Assembly (NCBI RefSeq): GCF_900111445.1
Contig: NZ_FOHE01000006.1
Span: forward strand, 1 to 64,000
Length of the DNA: 64,000 bases
Direction: 5' to 3'
DNA from: Oceanobacillus limi
GTDB taxonomy: Bacteria; Bacillota; Bacilli; Bacillales; Amphibacillaceae
The position numbers were made by a program, and so were the translations under genes. Within the stretch, counting starts at the first letter, position 1. Each line of letters opens with the position of its first letter. Below the pieces are notes generated by a model. The model searched no databases. It saw nothing but the letters and a program-made list of their open reading frames with translations, and had not been told where the DNA came from. Below, piece by piece: positions 28,084 through 37,342 of the stretch.

Positions 28084-28180
28084 CTCCTAATAATTACTTA
28101 TTTTACAGTTTATTCTATTAAACAATATTGTTCAATATGTAGTTACAAGAAGGAAATATTTAATAAAGGAAGGAAACTAG

Positions 28181-28951
28181 ATGATTTATGAAGCGGATTT
28201 ACAAGTAAGAAAGAAATTGTTACCGATGTATCAAGGGATGGAGGATACGGTTATTCAATCCTGCTTGCAAGGTCATATGGGTACTGCCTGGGTAGATGAC
28301 CTTGAAAAACCTACTGTATCTCAATTAATAGTAGGAATCTTTGTTTTTTATGCGGGGAATCCGAATGCAAATGCTACAGAAGAATTGTTATATAATTTGC
28401 CAGAACATTCCTTGGTAATCGTTGATACGGAAGAATGGAAAAAGAAAATTGAAATGGTTCATCAGGATGCTAGTAATAAAATTCAACGCTATCGTTTTCG
28501 AAAGGAACGAAAAGATCTTGATCGACATCATTTAGAAAAGTTTCTTTCTACTTTGGAAGATGGCTATGAATTGCGAAAAATGGATGCTGATATTGTGAGA
28601 GAACCTTCTTTGCATCACGTTTCGGAAGATTTTACGGCCCAGTTTGAGTCACTTGATGATTTTATAAATAGAGGAATTGGTTATGCTGTTTTGTATAAAG
28701 GACAGGTCGTATGTGGAGCAGCTTCTTATAGTATCTATGATGCTGGAATTGAAATCGAAATCGGTACAGATCCAACGCATCGGAGGAAGGGTTTGGCTAC
28801 AGTTGCAGCTGCAGCACTTATTCTAGATTGTATGGATCAAGGCTTATACCCTAGCTGGGATGCAGCAAATGAGGAATCTGTGAAGCTAGCGGAAAAACTA
28901 GGTTACGTATTTGAAGAAGATTATGATACGTATTATATCCACTTGAAATAA
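28181..28951 (+). CDS. GNAT-family N-acetyltransferase
   Basis: A 256-aa protein with a C-terminal GNAT domain. The acetyl-CoA binding motif A is IGTDPTHRRKGLATVAAAAL, followed by motif B with WDAANEESVKLAEKLGY. The N-terminal 120 residues resemble the extended region of GNAT_acetyltran (PF12746) proteins. The substrate is unknown. Start ATG 28181 has AAAGGAAGG upstream. The neighbouring DUF1801 gene, 26 nt downstream, may be in the same operon. Confidence 0.8.
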   Translation: MIYEADLQVRKKLLPMYQGMEDTVIQSCLQGHMGTAWVDDLEKPTVSQLIVGIFVFYAGNPNANATEELLYNLPEHSLVIVDTEEWKKKIEMVHQDASNKIQRYRFRKERKDLDRHHLEKFLSTLEDGYELRKMDADIVREPSLHHVSEDFTAQFESLDDFINRGIGYAVLYKGQVVCGAASYSIYDAGIEIEIGTDPTHRRKGLATVAAAALILDCMDQGLYPSWDAANEESVKLAEKLGYVFEEDYDTYYIHLK

Positions 28952-28977
28952 ATAATTGATTCCAAGGAGGCATTTGA

Positions 28978-29406
28978 ATGGGGTATGAATTAAAGACAAA
29001 AGAAAACGACAACAGTGTGATTGAATTTATCGAGAATGTGGAAAGTGTCAAAAAAAGAGAAGAATCGTATCAATTATTAGACATTTTTACGGAGACGACA
29101 GGTTATCCAGCAAAAATGTGAGGCTCGAATATCATTGGTTTTGGAGCCTATCATTATAAATATGATTCGGGCCATGAAGGTGATGCGCCTCTTGTGGGAT
29201 TCTCACCTAAGACGGCTCGTTTTAGTCTTTATTTTGCAACAGGCGATACCGACCGTGATAAATTGTTATCAAAGCTTGGAAAGCACAAATCCGGGGCTGC
29301 GTGTGTGTATGTGAACAAATTAGCAGATGTTGATTTAGAAGTATTGAAAGCTTTAATTGAACAATCGGTGACGTTTTTACAGGAGAAATACCCAAGTAAT
29401 AATTAG
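28978..29406 (+). pseudogene. DUF1801 gene interrupted by one TGA codon
   Basis: ATG 28978 follows CCAAGGAGG. The frame encodes MGYELKTKEND..., reaches YPAKM, meets TGA at 29119-29121 (codon 48), then continues in the same frame with GSNIIGFGAYHYKYDSG to TAG 29404-29406. DUF1801 proteins have YPAKMWGSSIIGFG at this point, so the stop replaces the conserved Trp (TGG to TGA). The whole would be 142 aa. The rest is free of damage, so this is a very recent nonsense mutation, a sequencing error, or a readthrough site. Confidence 0.85.
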
Positions 29407-29442
29407 GATGAGATACCAAGCCATGTATGGAAGCTATGTAAG

Positions 29443-29475
29443 AAAAGGCTTAGGAGATAAATTCCTGAGCCTTTA
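29443..29475. terminator. Bidirectional hairpin between DUF1801 and SDR genes
   Basis: AAAGGCTTAGGA (29444-29455) pairs with TCCTGAGCCTTT (29463-29474); T-rich bases follow on both strands. Confidence 0.65.
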
Positions 29476-29527
29476 CTAGTTAGACGATGTTGGAAGTATG
29501 AACTTAATCAACCTAATCAACCCTGAT

Positions 29528-30394
29528 TTATCCATTAATGATTGTTCCACCATTTACATGAATGACTTGGCCAGATACGTAGCTAGAATCCTCACTTGCT
29601 AGGTATACATAAGCTGGTGCTAATTCTTTCGGCTGTCCCATTCGTTTCATTGGCGTATTTTGTCCAAATTTATCTACTGTGTTGGCATCAAAAGTCGATG
29701 GGATTAATGGAGTCCAAATAGGCCCTGGTGCTACGGCGTTCACTCGAATTCCTTTGCCTATTACAGATTCGGATAAAGAACGAGTAAACGTTGTTATGGC
29801 CCCTTTTGTTGCTGAATAATCAATGAGTTGTTTATTCCCTTCATATGCAGTAATGGAAGATGTATTTATAATACTACTACCATTAGATAAATGGGGAAGT
29901 ACTGCTTTCGTCATGTAGAACATACCAAATACGTTTGTTTGAAAGGTTCGTTCCAGTTGATCGGGAGTAATATATTCTAAGCCCTGCTGCGGATGTTGCT
30001 CGGCAGCATTGTTTACAAGAATGTCAATTTTACCGAATTCATTTATCACCTGTTTTATTGCGGTATCACAGAAAGTAGGATCTGCGATGTCACCTGCAAT
30101 CAATAAGCATTTTCTTCCTGCTTGTTCAACAAGTTGTTTCGTTTCATTCGCATCCGTTTCTTCTTTTAAGTGCATAATGACAACGTCTGCCCCTTCATTA
30201 GCAAAATGGACACTAATTGCTCGTCCGATACCACTATCACCACCTGTAATAATCGCAACTTTATTTATTAATTTATTGCTTCCTTGATAATTGCTCCGAA
30301 TGTATTCTGGTTCGGGATGCATCATGGCTTCCATTCCGGGTTGCTGATTCTGTTCCTGTGCTGGGGGTGTTTTTGGTTCATTTGCTTGTCCCAT
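29528..30394 (-). CDS. Short-chain dehydrogenase/reductase (general stress YhdF/YhxC-like)
   Basis: A 288-aa SDR with an N-terminal extension of about 40 residues rich in Pro, Gln and Glu, typical of the glucose/ribitol dehydrogenase-like stress SDRs. Cofactor motif TGGDSGIG is at 50-57. The catalytic Ser180, Tyr193 and Lys197 are in place (NTSSITAY, YSATK), and NNAA is at 128-131. It probably reduces or oxidises a sugar or aldehyde with NAD(P)H; the substrate is unknown. Start ATG 30394 follows AGGAGG; the seven codons upstream precede that site. Confidence 0.85.
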   Translation of the reverse strand: MGQANEPKTPPAQEQNQQPGMEAMMHPEPEYIRSNYQGSNKLINKVAIITGGDSGIGRAISVHFANEGADVVIMHLKEETDANETKQLVEQAGRKCLLIAGDIADPTFCDTAIKQVINEFGKIDILVNNAAEQHPQQGLEYITPDQLERTFQTNVFGMFYMTKAVLPHLSNGSSIINTSSITAYEGNKQLIDYSATKGAITTFTRSLSESVIGKGIRVNAVAPGPIWTPLIPSTFDANTVDKFGQNTPMKRMGQPKELAPAYVYLASEDSSYVSGQVIHVNGGTIING

Positions 30395-30513
30395 TCTATG
30401 CCTCCTATGATTCAAAACGTTTACTGTTTAGTTTTCCCGAATCAAATTAATTCAATCATGGTAAAAAGAAAAAAGCCCTATAAAGGACTTAGGTAGGCGA
30501 TTATAAAGTTTCG

Positions 30514-30699
30514 TTACATATATTCATGTGCGGAGGTAGCCCCTTGTTGGTGTAAAAAATTATAAACATCACGATAATCTTTAATATCAATTTCTCCTGC
30601 GATATACTTTTTTTGATAATAATCTAGCAAATCGTTCATTGTTCTGGGGGCTTCTTTCCGTTCGGCTTCATAAGCAGTAACTAATTCATTGACCAGCAT
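30514..30699 (-). CDS. YppF-like small protein
   Basis: A 61-aa soluble protein with MNDLLDYYQKKYIAGEIDI and KDYRDVYNFLHQQGA, resembling the YppF family, whose function is unknown. It has a strong AAGGAGG site at a good distance from ATG 30699. Monocistronic. Confidence 0.6.
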   Translation of the reverse strand: MLVNELVTAYEAERKEAPRTMNDLLDYYQKKYIAGEIDIKDYRDVYNFLHQQGATSAHEYM

Positions 30700-30808
30700 A
30701 CGATTCCTCCTTCAATAGTTTAAGAGCCATAAAGGTATCTATTACGAATGTATGTCGGAGGTAGCTAGTTCATGCGTAACGATTTTGTAAAAATTGAATG
30801 GTGGAGTT

Positions 30809-30841
30809 AAAAAGAGGAACACTCGTAAGGGCGAGTGTTCC
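30809..30841 (-). terminator. Terminator of the beta-propeller gene
   Basis: GGAACACTCG and CGAGTGTTCC form a 10-bp stem; on the minus strand it is followed by TCTTTTTAA. Confidence 0.8.
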
Positions 30842-30846
30842 AATAA

Positions 30847-33093
30847 TTAATACATATGCTTCATTTTAGGGAATTCAATTGTTTGTAGGATTGCTTCAGA
30901 ATCGATATCATATGCGCTCATTTGATCAAAGGACAATGTGTAGATCGTATCGTTCACAGAAACTATTCTTTTAATTTCTCCTTCCCAATTTGGATGGTTT
31001 TGTCGATTTTCATCTTGATGGGTTATTGTATCCTTCAATTGAATCCCATCTTCTGCTGTAATATGGTATAGTAATGCCCCTTGAAACAAGAAGTCTTGCT
31101 CCTCATACGTCATATCATCTTTTTGTACCGTTTTGGTTTCAAATAACATCGCTGGAAGTCCATATAAATTTCTTGATGGGTGGCTAAACAAAGCTTTATG
31201 GTTATGGTTTAACTCGGTATGTGAGCCACCTTGGCCAATTACTTCACTATATTTTTCCACAGGATTTGTAAGATCGCTGACATCAAAAACTGAAATTTTA
31301 ATCCCATCTGTTCTTACGATAGGTTCGGAACTATGCTCGTTTTCTTCTAATTTTGTATTCTGCCCGAATCCAATCACATGGTTGTCGTCTAAAGGATGTA
31401 AATAATTACTAAATCCAGGAATCTTTAATTCGCCTAGAACGGTAGGGTTGGTTGCATCTTGTAAGTCAATAACAAACAGTGGATCCACTTCTTTAAATGT
31501 TACCATGTAAGCAATATCTTCCATGAAGCGGACACTGTAGATACGTTCCCCTTTAGCAAGACCTTCAACAGAACCTAGGGGGTTTAAGTCGATATCAAAT
31601 GTGTATAGGTTATTTGTTGATTCCTCTTCGTTATTCCACGTATTGCCTTTCGTCGTAGCTACACGAAAGGTTTCGTTACGTTCGTCCATTGCGAACTGAT
31701 TAATTAATGTCCCGTTTACTACAGTAGATGCATTGTAGCTAATGGATCCATTATCAATCTTAAACTGATTAATTTCTGTATCATGGGCAGGACGAGCGAT
31801 AGCAATTTCAGGTCCACTACTAGAAGTTTTTTCTTCACTATCATCGTATTTATTTACGGCAATATATAAATGATTCTCGGACATATACATTTCATTCGAA
31901 GCGCCTAAATAGGTTTCTACATGTACCTCTTTTTCCATATCTGTTAAGTCAATCGATGATAATAATAAATAAGTTTCATCGTCACTTTCTGGGAAGAAAT
32001 ACATATCGTCAAAATCAACCGGTTGGCCTTCGTCACTAATCGCTGTATCTTTAACAAAAGGACGTATTTCCATATTTTCTTCTTCCTCTAGAATATGGAA
32101 TGGAGGCCGTTCATTCGCAACTAGATATAAATGATCGTCCATTAATCTTGAAGCGTTATAAGATCCTTCAAATGTAACCTCGCGTATTTGGTCAGGATTA
32201 TTCCGATCCGTTATATCATAGATAAATACAGTTGTTTGACTGGAGTATACGGGAAATATAGCGATGTCTTCATTTATTGTTTCTCCACCAGGCTCTTTCG
32301 TTTCCCGTATTGGTTCATGCGTATGACCAATACTTATAAGCATGTCATCTTGGACATAGATTTCCCTTGGGGTAAACCGTTCCTCTTCGATGGTGCTCAT
32401 CACTTTACTATCTTTTTCTGCAGCGGAAGCAATAACAAGATCACTATCTCGTGCGAAATAAATATACGCTCCATCTGTTTTAACCGTATCGCCTTCGTCA
32501 ATTCCACTGACTTGAACATTTGTTTCGGAAACAGAAGCTCCACTATCACTATCATTTACAGTAGCACTCTCCATTTCAGCAGAATCGTCTGCGGAATCTT
32601 CGTTACCAAAGGAAAATAATTTATTTTCCTGTTCTGGTTGTTGCATGCGCTCTTTTAATAAGGTTAGGAGTTGTTGGTTATCTTTGATTTTTGGTAATTC
32701 TTCAACAGCTTCAAAATTATGCGTGAAGGACTTCGTTAAATTATTTCCATCTGCTGTTTCGACCGAATTTGAAATATGAATGGTATAGTTTTTATGAACA
32801 GTATAGCCTTCAGTGGGGGCTTCAAGTGTTAATACGGTAAAATCATCATTCCACTCGAAGGAAACTGGTACCTGTTTACCGTCTTCATTTGTCACAGTGA
32901 CCGTACTCGTTGTAAATGTTTCAGGGTTCATTTCCTCTGAAAAGTGTACCGTCCAATCTTTAAAAGTGGGAGCAAAACTAGAAGCTGATGGAATCTCTGC
33001 TGATGTTTCATCAGATAAAACATTATAGACGTAGAAACCAATTCCGATTGCGAAAATAATCGCAATACTAATTAACCCTATTTTCTTTTTCAC
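30847..33093 (-). CDS. Membrane-anchored beta-propeller domain protein
   Basis: A 748-aa surface protein. After a basic start and one membrane helix (about 8-25) there is a bacterial Ig-like (SbsA/Big_5-type) domain at about 35-130 with VHFSEEMNPETFTTSTVTV. A low-complexity acidic/Ser linker follows, then a large C-terminal beta-propeller of the Beta_propel family (PF09826-like), recognisable by VSGIDEGDTVKTDG, VFIYDITDRNNPDQIR and ISVFDVSDLTNPVEK. Function is unknown; such proteins are thought to bind partners at the cell wall. I prefer GTG 33093, with GAGG 7-8 nt upstream, over GTG 33102, which overlaps that site. Confidence 0.8.
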   Translation of the reverse strand: MKKKIGLISIAIIFAIGIGFYVYNVLSDETSAEIPSASSFAPTFKDWTVHFSEEMNPETFTTSTVTVTNEDGKQVPVSFEWNDDFTVLTLEAPTEGYTVHKNYTIHISNSVETADGNNLTKSFTHNFEAVEELPKIKDNQQLLTLLKERMQQPEQENKLFSFGNEDSADDSAEMESATVNDSDSGASVSETNVQVSGIDEGDTVKTDGAYIYFARDSDLVIASAAEKDSKVMSTIEEERFTPREIYVQDDMLISIGHTHEPIRETKEPGGETINEDIAIFPVYSSQTTVFIYDITDRNNPDQIREVTFEGSYNASRLMDDHLYLVANERPPFHILEEEENMEIRPFVKDTAISDEGQPVDFDDMYFFPESDDETYLLLSSIDLTDMEKEVHVETYLGASNEMYMSENHLYIAVNKYDDSEEKTSSSGPEIAIARPAHDTEINQFKIDNGSISYNASTVVNGTLINQFAMDERNETFRVATTKGNTWNNEEESTNNLYTFDIDLNPLGSVEGLAKGERIYSVRFMEDIAYMVTFKEVDPLFVIDLQDATNPTVLGELKIPGFSNYLHPLDDNHVIGFGQNTKLEENEHSSEPIVRTDGIKISVFDVSDLTNPVEKYSEVIGQGGSHTELNHNHKALFSHPSRNLYGLPAMLFETKTVQKDDMTYEEQDFLFQGALLYHITAEDGIQLKDTITHQDENRQNHPNWEGEIKRIVSVNDTIYTLSFDQMSAYDIDSEAILQTIEFPKMKHMY

Positions 33094-33220
33094 CTTTTTC
33101 ACCTCATTTTTGAAAGGTTAATCCCTTTTGCTAATAAGACGAAGGTTCCAAAATAATTGTTTCAAATTATTGTGGGATAGGGATTACTTATGTTTCCACA
33201 GGATTCTTAGAATAGAGAGT

Positions 33221-33260
33221 ATAAAAATACTGCTTCAACGGTATGTCGATGAAACAGTAT
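33221..33260 (-). terminator. Terminator of the degV-like gene
   Basis: ATACTG and CAGTAT, extended by TTCA/TGAA, form a stem; on the minus strand it runs into TTTTTAT. Confidence 0.65.
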
Positions 33261-33270
33261 CACTCACGTA

Positions 33271-34128
33271 TTAAAATGACTTATTTAAGAAGAATAATGC
33301 AATGGTTCCTGGTCCTGCATGGGCACCAATAGCTGATCCAACCATTTCGATTTCTATATTTTTTACGCCGAATTTATTTCGAATCATTTCGGCTAGCTGT
33401 TCTGCACGCTCGAGGTCATCACCATGGCTAATACCAATCGTTTGATTTTCAAAGTTTCCACCACGTTCTTCCATAATTTCTAGCATTCGTCCAAAAAGTT
33501 TCTTAGATCCTCTAATTTTTTCAAGAGGAACTAATTTACCAGCTTCAACATGTAAAATAGGTTTGATCTTTAGTAATGTTCCTACAAATGCAGCTGTTTT
33601 ACTTACACGCCCACCACGGTAAAGATACTCTAAGTCATCTACAGTAAAAATGTGCTCCATATTAGCTGCTCGTCTTTTAGCATCCTCTTGAATATCTTCG
33701 ACTGTTTTTCCCGCTTTAGCCATTTTAGCAGCTTCTAAAACTACAAGACCATATCCGATCGAAGCACATTTGGTATCCACCACATGGATCGGAGCATCTG
33801 GGTAATCCTCTTTCACTTCTTGTTCCATCATTTTAGCTGTTTGGTATGTACCGGACAATTCGGAAGAAAAGGCTAAATATAATAAGGGTTGATTGGATTC
33901 AGCATAAGAAGTAAAGACCGATTTAAACGTCTGAGGAGATACTTGAGATGTTTTCGGTGCTTTTCCTTCTCTCATCGCATCATATACTTTTTTGGGTGAG
34001 ATTGTTTGTCCGTCTTCATAATCTTTTTCTTCTAAATGAACAGTTAATGATACCATTTCGATGTCATATTCGTTATAATGGGTTTTTGACAAATCCGATG
34101 CTGAATCAGCAAGAATTTTTACTGTCAT
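33271..34128 (-). CDS. DegV family fatty-acid-binding protein
   Basis: A 285-aa DegV/FakB-type protein. It starts with VKILADSASDLS, has TSQVSPQTF and the lipid-pocket SSELSGTYQTA, and ends with GSAIGAHAGPGTIALFF, all hallmarks of the family. FakB proteins carry a fatty acid to the kinase FakA for phosphorylation. It corresponds in position to B. subtilis yitS, next to a YitT-family gene. Start ATG 34128 follows GAAGGTGA. The 23 codons upstream in frame lack a ribosome binding site. Confidence 0.88.
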   Translation of the reverse strand: MTVKILADSASDLSKTHYNEYDIEMVSLTVHLEEKDYEDGQTISPKKVYDAMREGKAPKTSQVSPQTFKSVFTSYAESNQPLLYLAFSSELSGTYQTAKMMEQEVKEDYPDAPIHVVDTKCASIGYGLVVLEAAKMAKAGKTVEDIQEDAKRRAANMEHIFTVDDLEYLYRGGRVSKTAAFVGTLLKIKPILHVEAGKLVPLEKIRGSKKLFGRMLEIMEERGGNFENQTIGISHGDDLERAEQLAEMIRNKFGVKNIEIEMVGSAIGAHAGPGTIALFFLNKSF

Positions 34129-34273
34129 TGTTTCACCTTCAATCTTTAATAATAAATGTGTTATGTTTAGTTTATAGCTATACGGGAAGATAGTCAAAGC
34201 ATATTGTATTAATATTGAAATAACTAGGAAAAGCTATAGTATTAGCAGTTTGGTGTTTGATAAGGAGGCAGCC

Positions 34274-35116
34274 ATGTTTTTAGTCGAAGCAAAAAGAATT
34301 GCAGTAGTTATTGTAGGAGCCTTGCTTGGTGCCATTTCACTGAATTTCTTCTTAATTGGAGCAAATGTTTATGCAAGTGGATTCACTGGAGCAGCACAGT
34401 TAATTTCGAGTGTTTTTAAAGACTTTTTTGGAATTGGAATTGGAACAGGTATTTTGCTATTTATTTTAAATATTCCAGTTGCGATTTTAGGTTGGTTTAA
34501 AGTAGGAAAAGGTTTTACTATATATAGTGTTGTATCTGTAATGTTTACAACTCTATTTCTCGAAATCATTCCAATTATTCAGCTTTCAGAAGATATTATT
34601 TTAAATGCCGTATTTGGGGGATTAATTGCCGGAATAGGTGTAGGGATGACCTTGAAATTTGGTGCGTCTACAGGTGGTATGGACATCGTTGCCATGGTAC
34701 TATCCCGAATGAAAGATAAACCTATTGGTGTATATTTTCTTTCATTGAACGCAGTTATTATCGCTTTAGCCGGTGTTTTGTATGAACCAGAAAACGCATT
34801 ATATACACTAGTTACCTTATATGTAACAACGAGGGTCATAGACGCCATCCATACACGACACGAGAAGCTTACAGCTATGATTGTTACACGTAAAGCAGAT
34901 GAGTTACAGCGAGCAATTCATAATAAAATGGTACGAGGAATTACCATTTTGCCAGCAAAAGGTGCGTATACAAAAGAAGATAAAAATATGATGTATCTTG
35001 TCATTACTCGTTATGAATTATACGATTTAGAGAAAATAATTGGTGAAATTGATCCACAAGCATTCACGAATATCGTTCAAACGACCGGTATTTTTGGATT
35101 TTTTCGCAAGGATTAG
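34274..35116 (+). CDS. yitT: YitT family membrane protein
   Basis: A 280-aa protein: five to six membrane helices (DUF161-type, with GANVYASGFTGAAQLIS and KFGASTGGMDIVAM) and a cytosolic C-terminal DUF2179 domain (from about 200, ITILPAKGAYTKEDKNMMYLVI). The transported substrate is unknown. The start ATG 34274 has AAGGAGG 7 nt upstream. It is divergent from the degV-like gene, as yitT is next to yitS in B. subtilis. A lipoprotein gene begins 8 nt downstream. Confidence 0.85.
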   Translation: MFLVEAKRIAVVIVGALLGAISLNFFLIGANVYASGFTGAAQLISSVFKDFFGIGIGTGILLFILNIPVAILGWFKVGKGFTIYSVVSVMFTTLFLEIIPIIQLSEDIILNAVFGGLIAGIGVGMTLKFGASTGGMDIVAMVLSRMKDKPIGVYFLSLNAVIIALAGVLYEPENALYTLVTLYVTTRVIDAIHTRHEKLTAMIVTRKADELQRAIHNKMVRGITILPAKGAYTKEDKNMMYLVITRYELYDLEKIIGEIDPQAFTNIVQTTGIFGFFRKD

Positions 35117-35124
35117 GGGGAAAA

Positions 35125-35571
35125 ATGGTGAAAAAATTACTATTATTTTTAACAGTTGCATTCACACTGTTAGGATGTAGTGCTGATGAAGAAGCGGAGC
35201 AAGAACAGGGGGGAAATGCGGAACAAGAGCAAGCAGTAAATGAAGGTGATGTGAAGGATACAACTTCGGTTCAATTTCAAAATGTTGAAGTAGTAGTAGA
35301 AAATAATGTAGCTAAGATTACTGGCGAAGCGAATACGCCCGATGATGCTTTCTATTATATGGTTTTAGTAGGGGAAAAAGAAATCCAAGAAGAAACAGAA
35401 GTTCCTGTTGATGGCGAAGCAGATGAATGGGTTGACTTTTCGATTGAAGTTGATATAAGTGAGGACGTTTCAAACTCAACTGAAGTTCCAATACTTCAGC
35501 TGTATGCCAAAAGAGAGAATGGTGACATGGTGAATCCGAATTATATACCGATTGATTTGACAGAGTATTAA
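35125..35571 (+). CDS. Lipoprotein of unknown function
   Basis: A 148-aa protein with a lipobox LLGC (Cys18), then an acidic Gln/Glu-rich linker and a compact beta-rich domain (VQFQNVEVVVENNVAKITGEA is near its start). It would be lipid-anchored on the outer face of the membrane. It starts 8 nt after the yitT stop with AGGGGGAAAA between, so the two are probably co-transcribed. I do not recognise the domain. Confidence 0.7.
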   Translation: MVKKLLLFLTVAFTLLGCSADEEAEQEQGGNAEQEQAVNEGDVKDTTSVQFQNVEVVVENNVAKITGEANTPDDAFYYMVLVGEKEIQEETEVPVDGEADEWVDFSIEVDISEDVSNSTEVPILQLYAKRENGDMVNPNYIPIDLTEY

Positions 35572-35643
35572 GGCAAGGATTATCTCGAATAGAAAAAGAC
35601 AGTTTGATGTACCTTTAACTTACTATATAATAATAATCCTTTT

Positions 35644-35682
35644 AGCAGTCCAATCACCATATAGATTGGACTGCTTTTATTT
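35644..35682 (+). terminator. Terminator after the lipoprotein gene
   Basis: AGCAGTCCAATC (35644-35655) pairs perfectly with GATTGGACTGCT (35664-35675), followed by TTTATTTG. Confidence 0.85.
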
Positions 35683-35920
35683 GTTAATTTAATAACGTTA
35701 AACACAAAATATAGTAAATTGATCCCCTAATAATCAGTTGTTTACAGGGACCTGTAGACTCTTGTCATTTGCATAATTCGGTTGCTAAAATTCTCCAATT
35801 ATGGTACTAGTTTTCTATACAAAACACTAAAATTTGGGTATTTATGGTAATATAATATTGTGAATATGAACTAGTATACTTAAATTAAAGAAGCAAATTG
35901 ATTTCGAGAGGGAAGCTAAT

Positions 35921-36142
35921 TTGAAGTATATATTGTTAACAGGCTCATGTTTTGGCTTTACAATAAATTTGATACTGACAATCTATAAGATCTTGATTCA
36001 AGTATTAGCATTTTCAATTTTCTGGTAACACCCTATATATGGTCCTATTATTAAATTACTACTCGCAGTCATATCAGGTGTAATTATATTTGTCATCACA
36101 ACATTTGAGCATGCTATTGTTGGTAATGGTACTTTATCGTAA
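35921..36142 (+). pseudogene. Broken small membrane-protein ORF
   Basis: After a GAGAGG site, TTG 35921 opens a frame of hydrophobic residues, KYILLTGSCFGFTINLILT and on. It is cut by TAA at 36026-36028 (codon 36), then continues in frame as HPIYGPIIKLLLAVISGVII to TAA 36140-36142. Two helices on each side of a single stop suggest a 73-residue membrane protein with a nonsense mutation. I do not recognise it. The stretch 35683-35920 before it is AT-rich and shows no feature. Confidence 0.35.
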
Positions 36143-36208
36143 GTATGAAGAATTAAATCCTACGTAATTTTACGAAGAAAATGCGTTTTTATTTCGTTTG
36201 ACAATAAA

Positions 36209-36254
36209 AAATTCAAGGAAACCTTTACTAAGATAGGTTTCCTTGAATTTTTTT
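36209..36254 (+). terminator. Terminator before the sigma factor gene
   Basis: A 16-bp perfect stem, AAATTCAAGGAAACCT with AGGTTTCCTTGAATTT, ends in seven Ts. Confidence 0.88.
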
Positions 36255-36318
36255 ATCAATGCAACTTTATACCGTTGCGATTCGTTTCATTTATGGGTAG
36301 TGGGGGGGATGAGATTCA

Positions 36319-36828
36319 ATGAGCAACAGTCGCGACAGTTTATTTGTTTTAATAGAGAAAGAGTATGAAGAGAATTATCTCTATTTAAAAAATTTTATAC
36401 TTAAACTGACAAAAGATGATCAAATAGCTGAAGATTTAATACAGGAAACGTTCCTAAAAGTTCTGAAAAACCCGGAACAAGTTGTCACTGTCACCTATTT
36501 TCGTAGTTGGCTAATAACTTGTGCAAAAAATCTATTTATTGATTTTAAACGAAAGAAAAATCCTACGCTTTTCCAAGATGAAAATGTGATGGTCAAACTA
36601 ATAGGGAATACGGATAATCCAGAAATAACCTTTCTAATGAGGGAAAGTATAAAACAAGCCTTACAAGGTTTTTCCGAATTAGACCGTTCCATTTTTATCG
36701 CTAAGGAGTATTACGGATATAAGTTTGATGAGATAGCTCAGTTATTAGATGTACCAGTAAACACAGTTAAATCAAAGTTATTTAGATTGAAGAAAACAGT
36801 GCTTAAAGATAATACAAGGAGGGATTAG
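36319..36828 (+). CDS. ECF-type RNA polymerase sigma factor
   Basis: A 169-aa sigma-70 family protein. Region 2 includes AEDLIQETFLKVLKNPE and YFRSWLITCAKNLFIDFKRKK. Region 4 includes DRSIFIAKEYYGYKFDEIAQLL followed by VPVNTVKSKLFRLKK. It should direct RNA polymerase to envelope-stress or similar promoters. The zinc-type anti-sigma gene begins 2 nt after its stop, the usual arrangement. It does not match a particular B. subtilis ECF factor by eye. Start ATG 36319 follows GGGGGGATGAG. Confidence 0.9.
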   Translation: MSNSRDSLFVLIEKEYEENYLYLKNFILKLTKDDQIAEDLIQETFLKVLKNPEQVVTVTYFRSWLITCAKNLFIDFKRKKNPTLFQDENVMVKLIGNTDNPEITFLMRESIKQALQGFSELDRSIFIAKEYYGYKFDEIAQLLDVPVNTVKSKLFRLKKTVLKDNTRRD

Positions 36829-36829
36829 A

Positions 36830-37312
36830 TTGGGAAATAGCGAAAAGCTGCACACGTTAGCCTATGAATTATTACCCTTATATCAAGATTTGGATGCCAA
36901 TGTTAAAAAAGTTATCAACGAACATGTTGAAGAGTGTGATGTCTGTAAAGGCCACCTAGATAATGTCCAAGAAACATTCGGTATTCATGAAGAACCTATT
37001 GATGAACAGGTGCAATATATCGAAAAAGTAAAGCCATCTCCATTTAAAAAATTAATTCTTTTTAAGAGGAGTTTATTGGTGCTAATGCTTATGGTAAGAT
37101 TTCTAATTCTAGGGATGATAATATATCTTGCTCAGTCATACTTAGGGAATGCTTCCTTAATTACAAGTAGTGTAATATTGTTTTACTTTCCTTTTGTATG
37201 CTTAACCAATGCTGTTCATTATTTATTCTTTAAAAGTAAATTATTTTGGATAATTATATCATTCGATATTTTAATATTATTATTTTTTGACAATCTATTA
37301 ATTTCTTTTTAG
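36830..37312 (+). CDS. Anti-sigma factor with zinc-finger (HxxxCxxC) and membrane helices
   Basis: A 160-aa protein starting at TTG 36830 with AAGGAGGG inside the end of the sigma gene. The N-terminal domain has the zinc-binding anti-sigma motif His-x3-Cys-x2-Cys (HVEECDVC), and three or four helices follow from about residue 80. It should hold the sigma factor at the membrane until a signal arrives. The DUF4064-like gene downstream may be part of the same circuit. Confidence 0.85.
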   Translation: MGNSEKLHTLAYELLPLYQDLDANVKKVINEHVEECDVCKGHLDNVQETFGIHEEPIDEQVQYIEKVKPSPFKKLILFKRSLLVLMLMVRFLILGMIIYLAQSYLGNASLITSSVILFYFPFVCLTNAVHYLFFKSKLFWIIISFDILILLFFDNLLISF

Positions 37313-37342
37313 TGATTAAATTGAGAAAGGGAGTATTTTATA

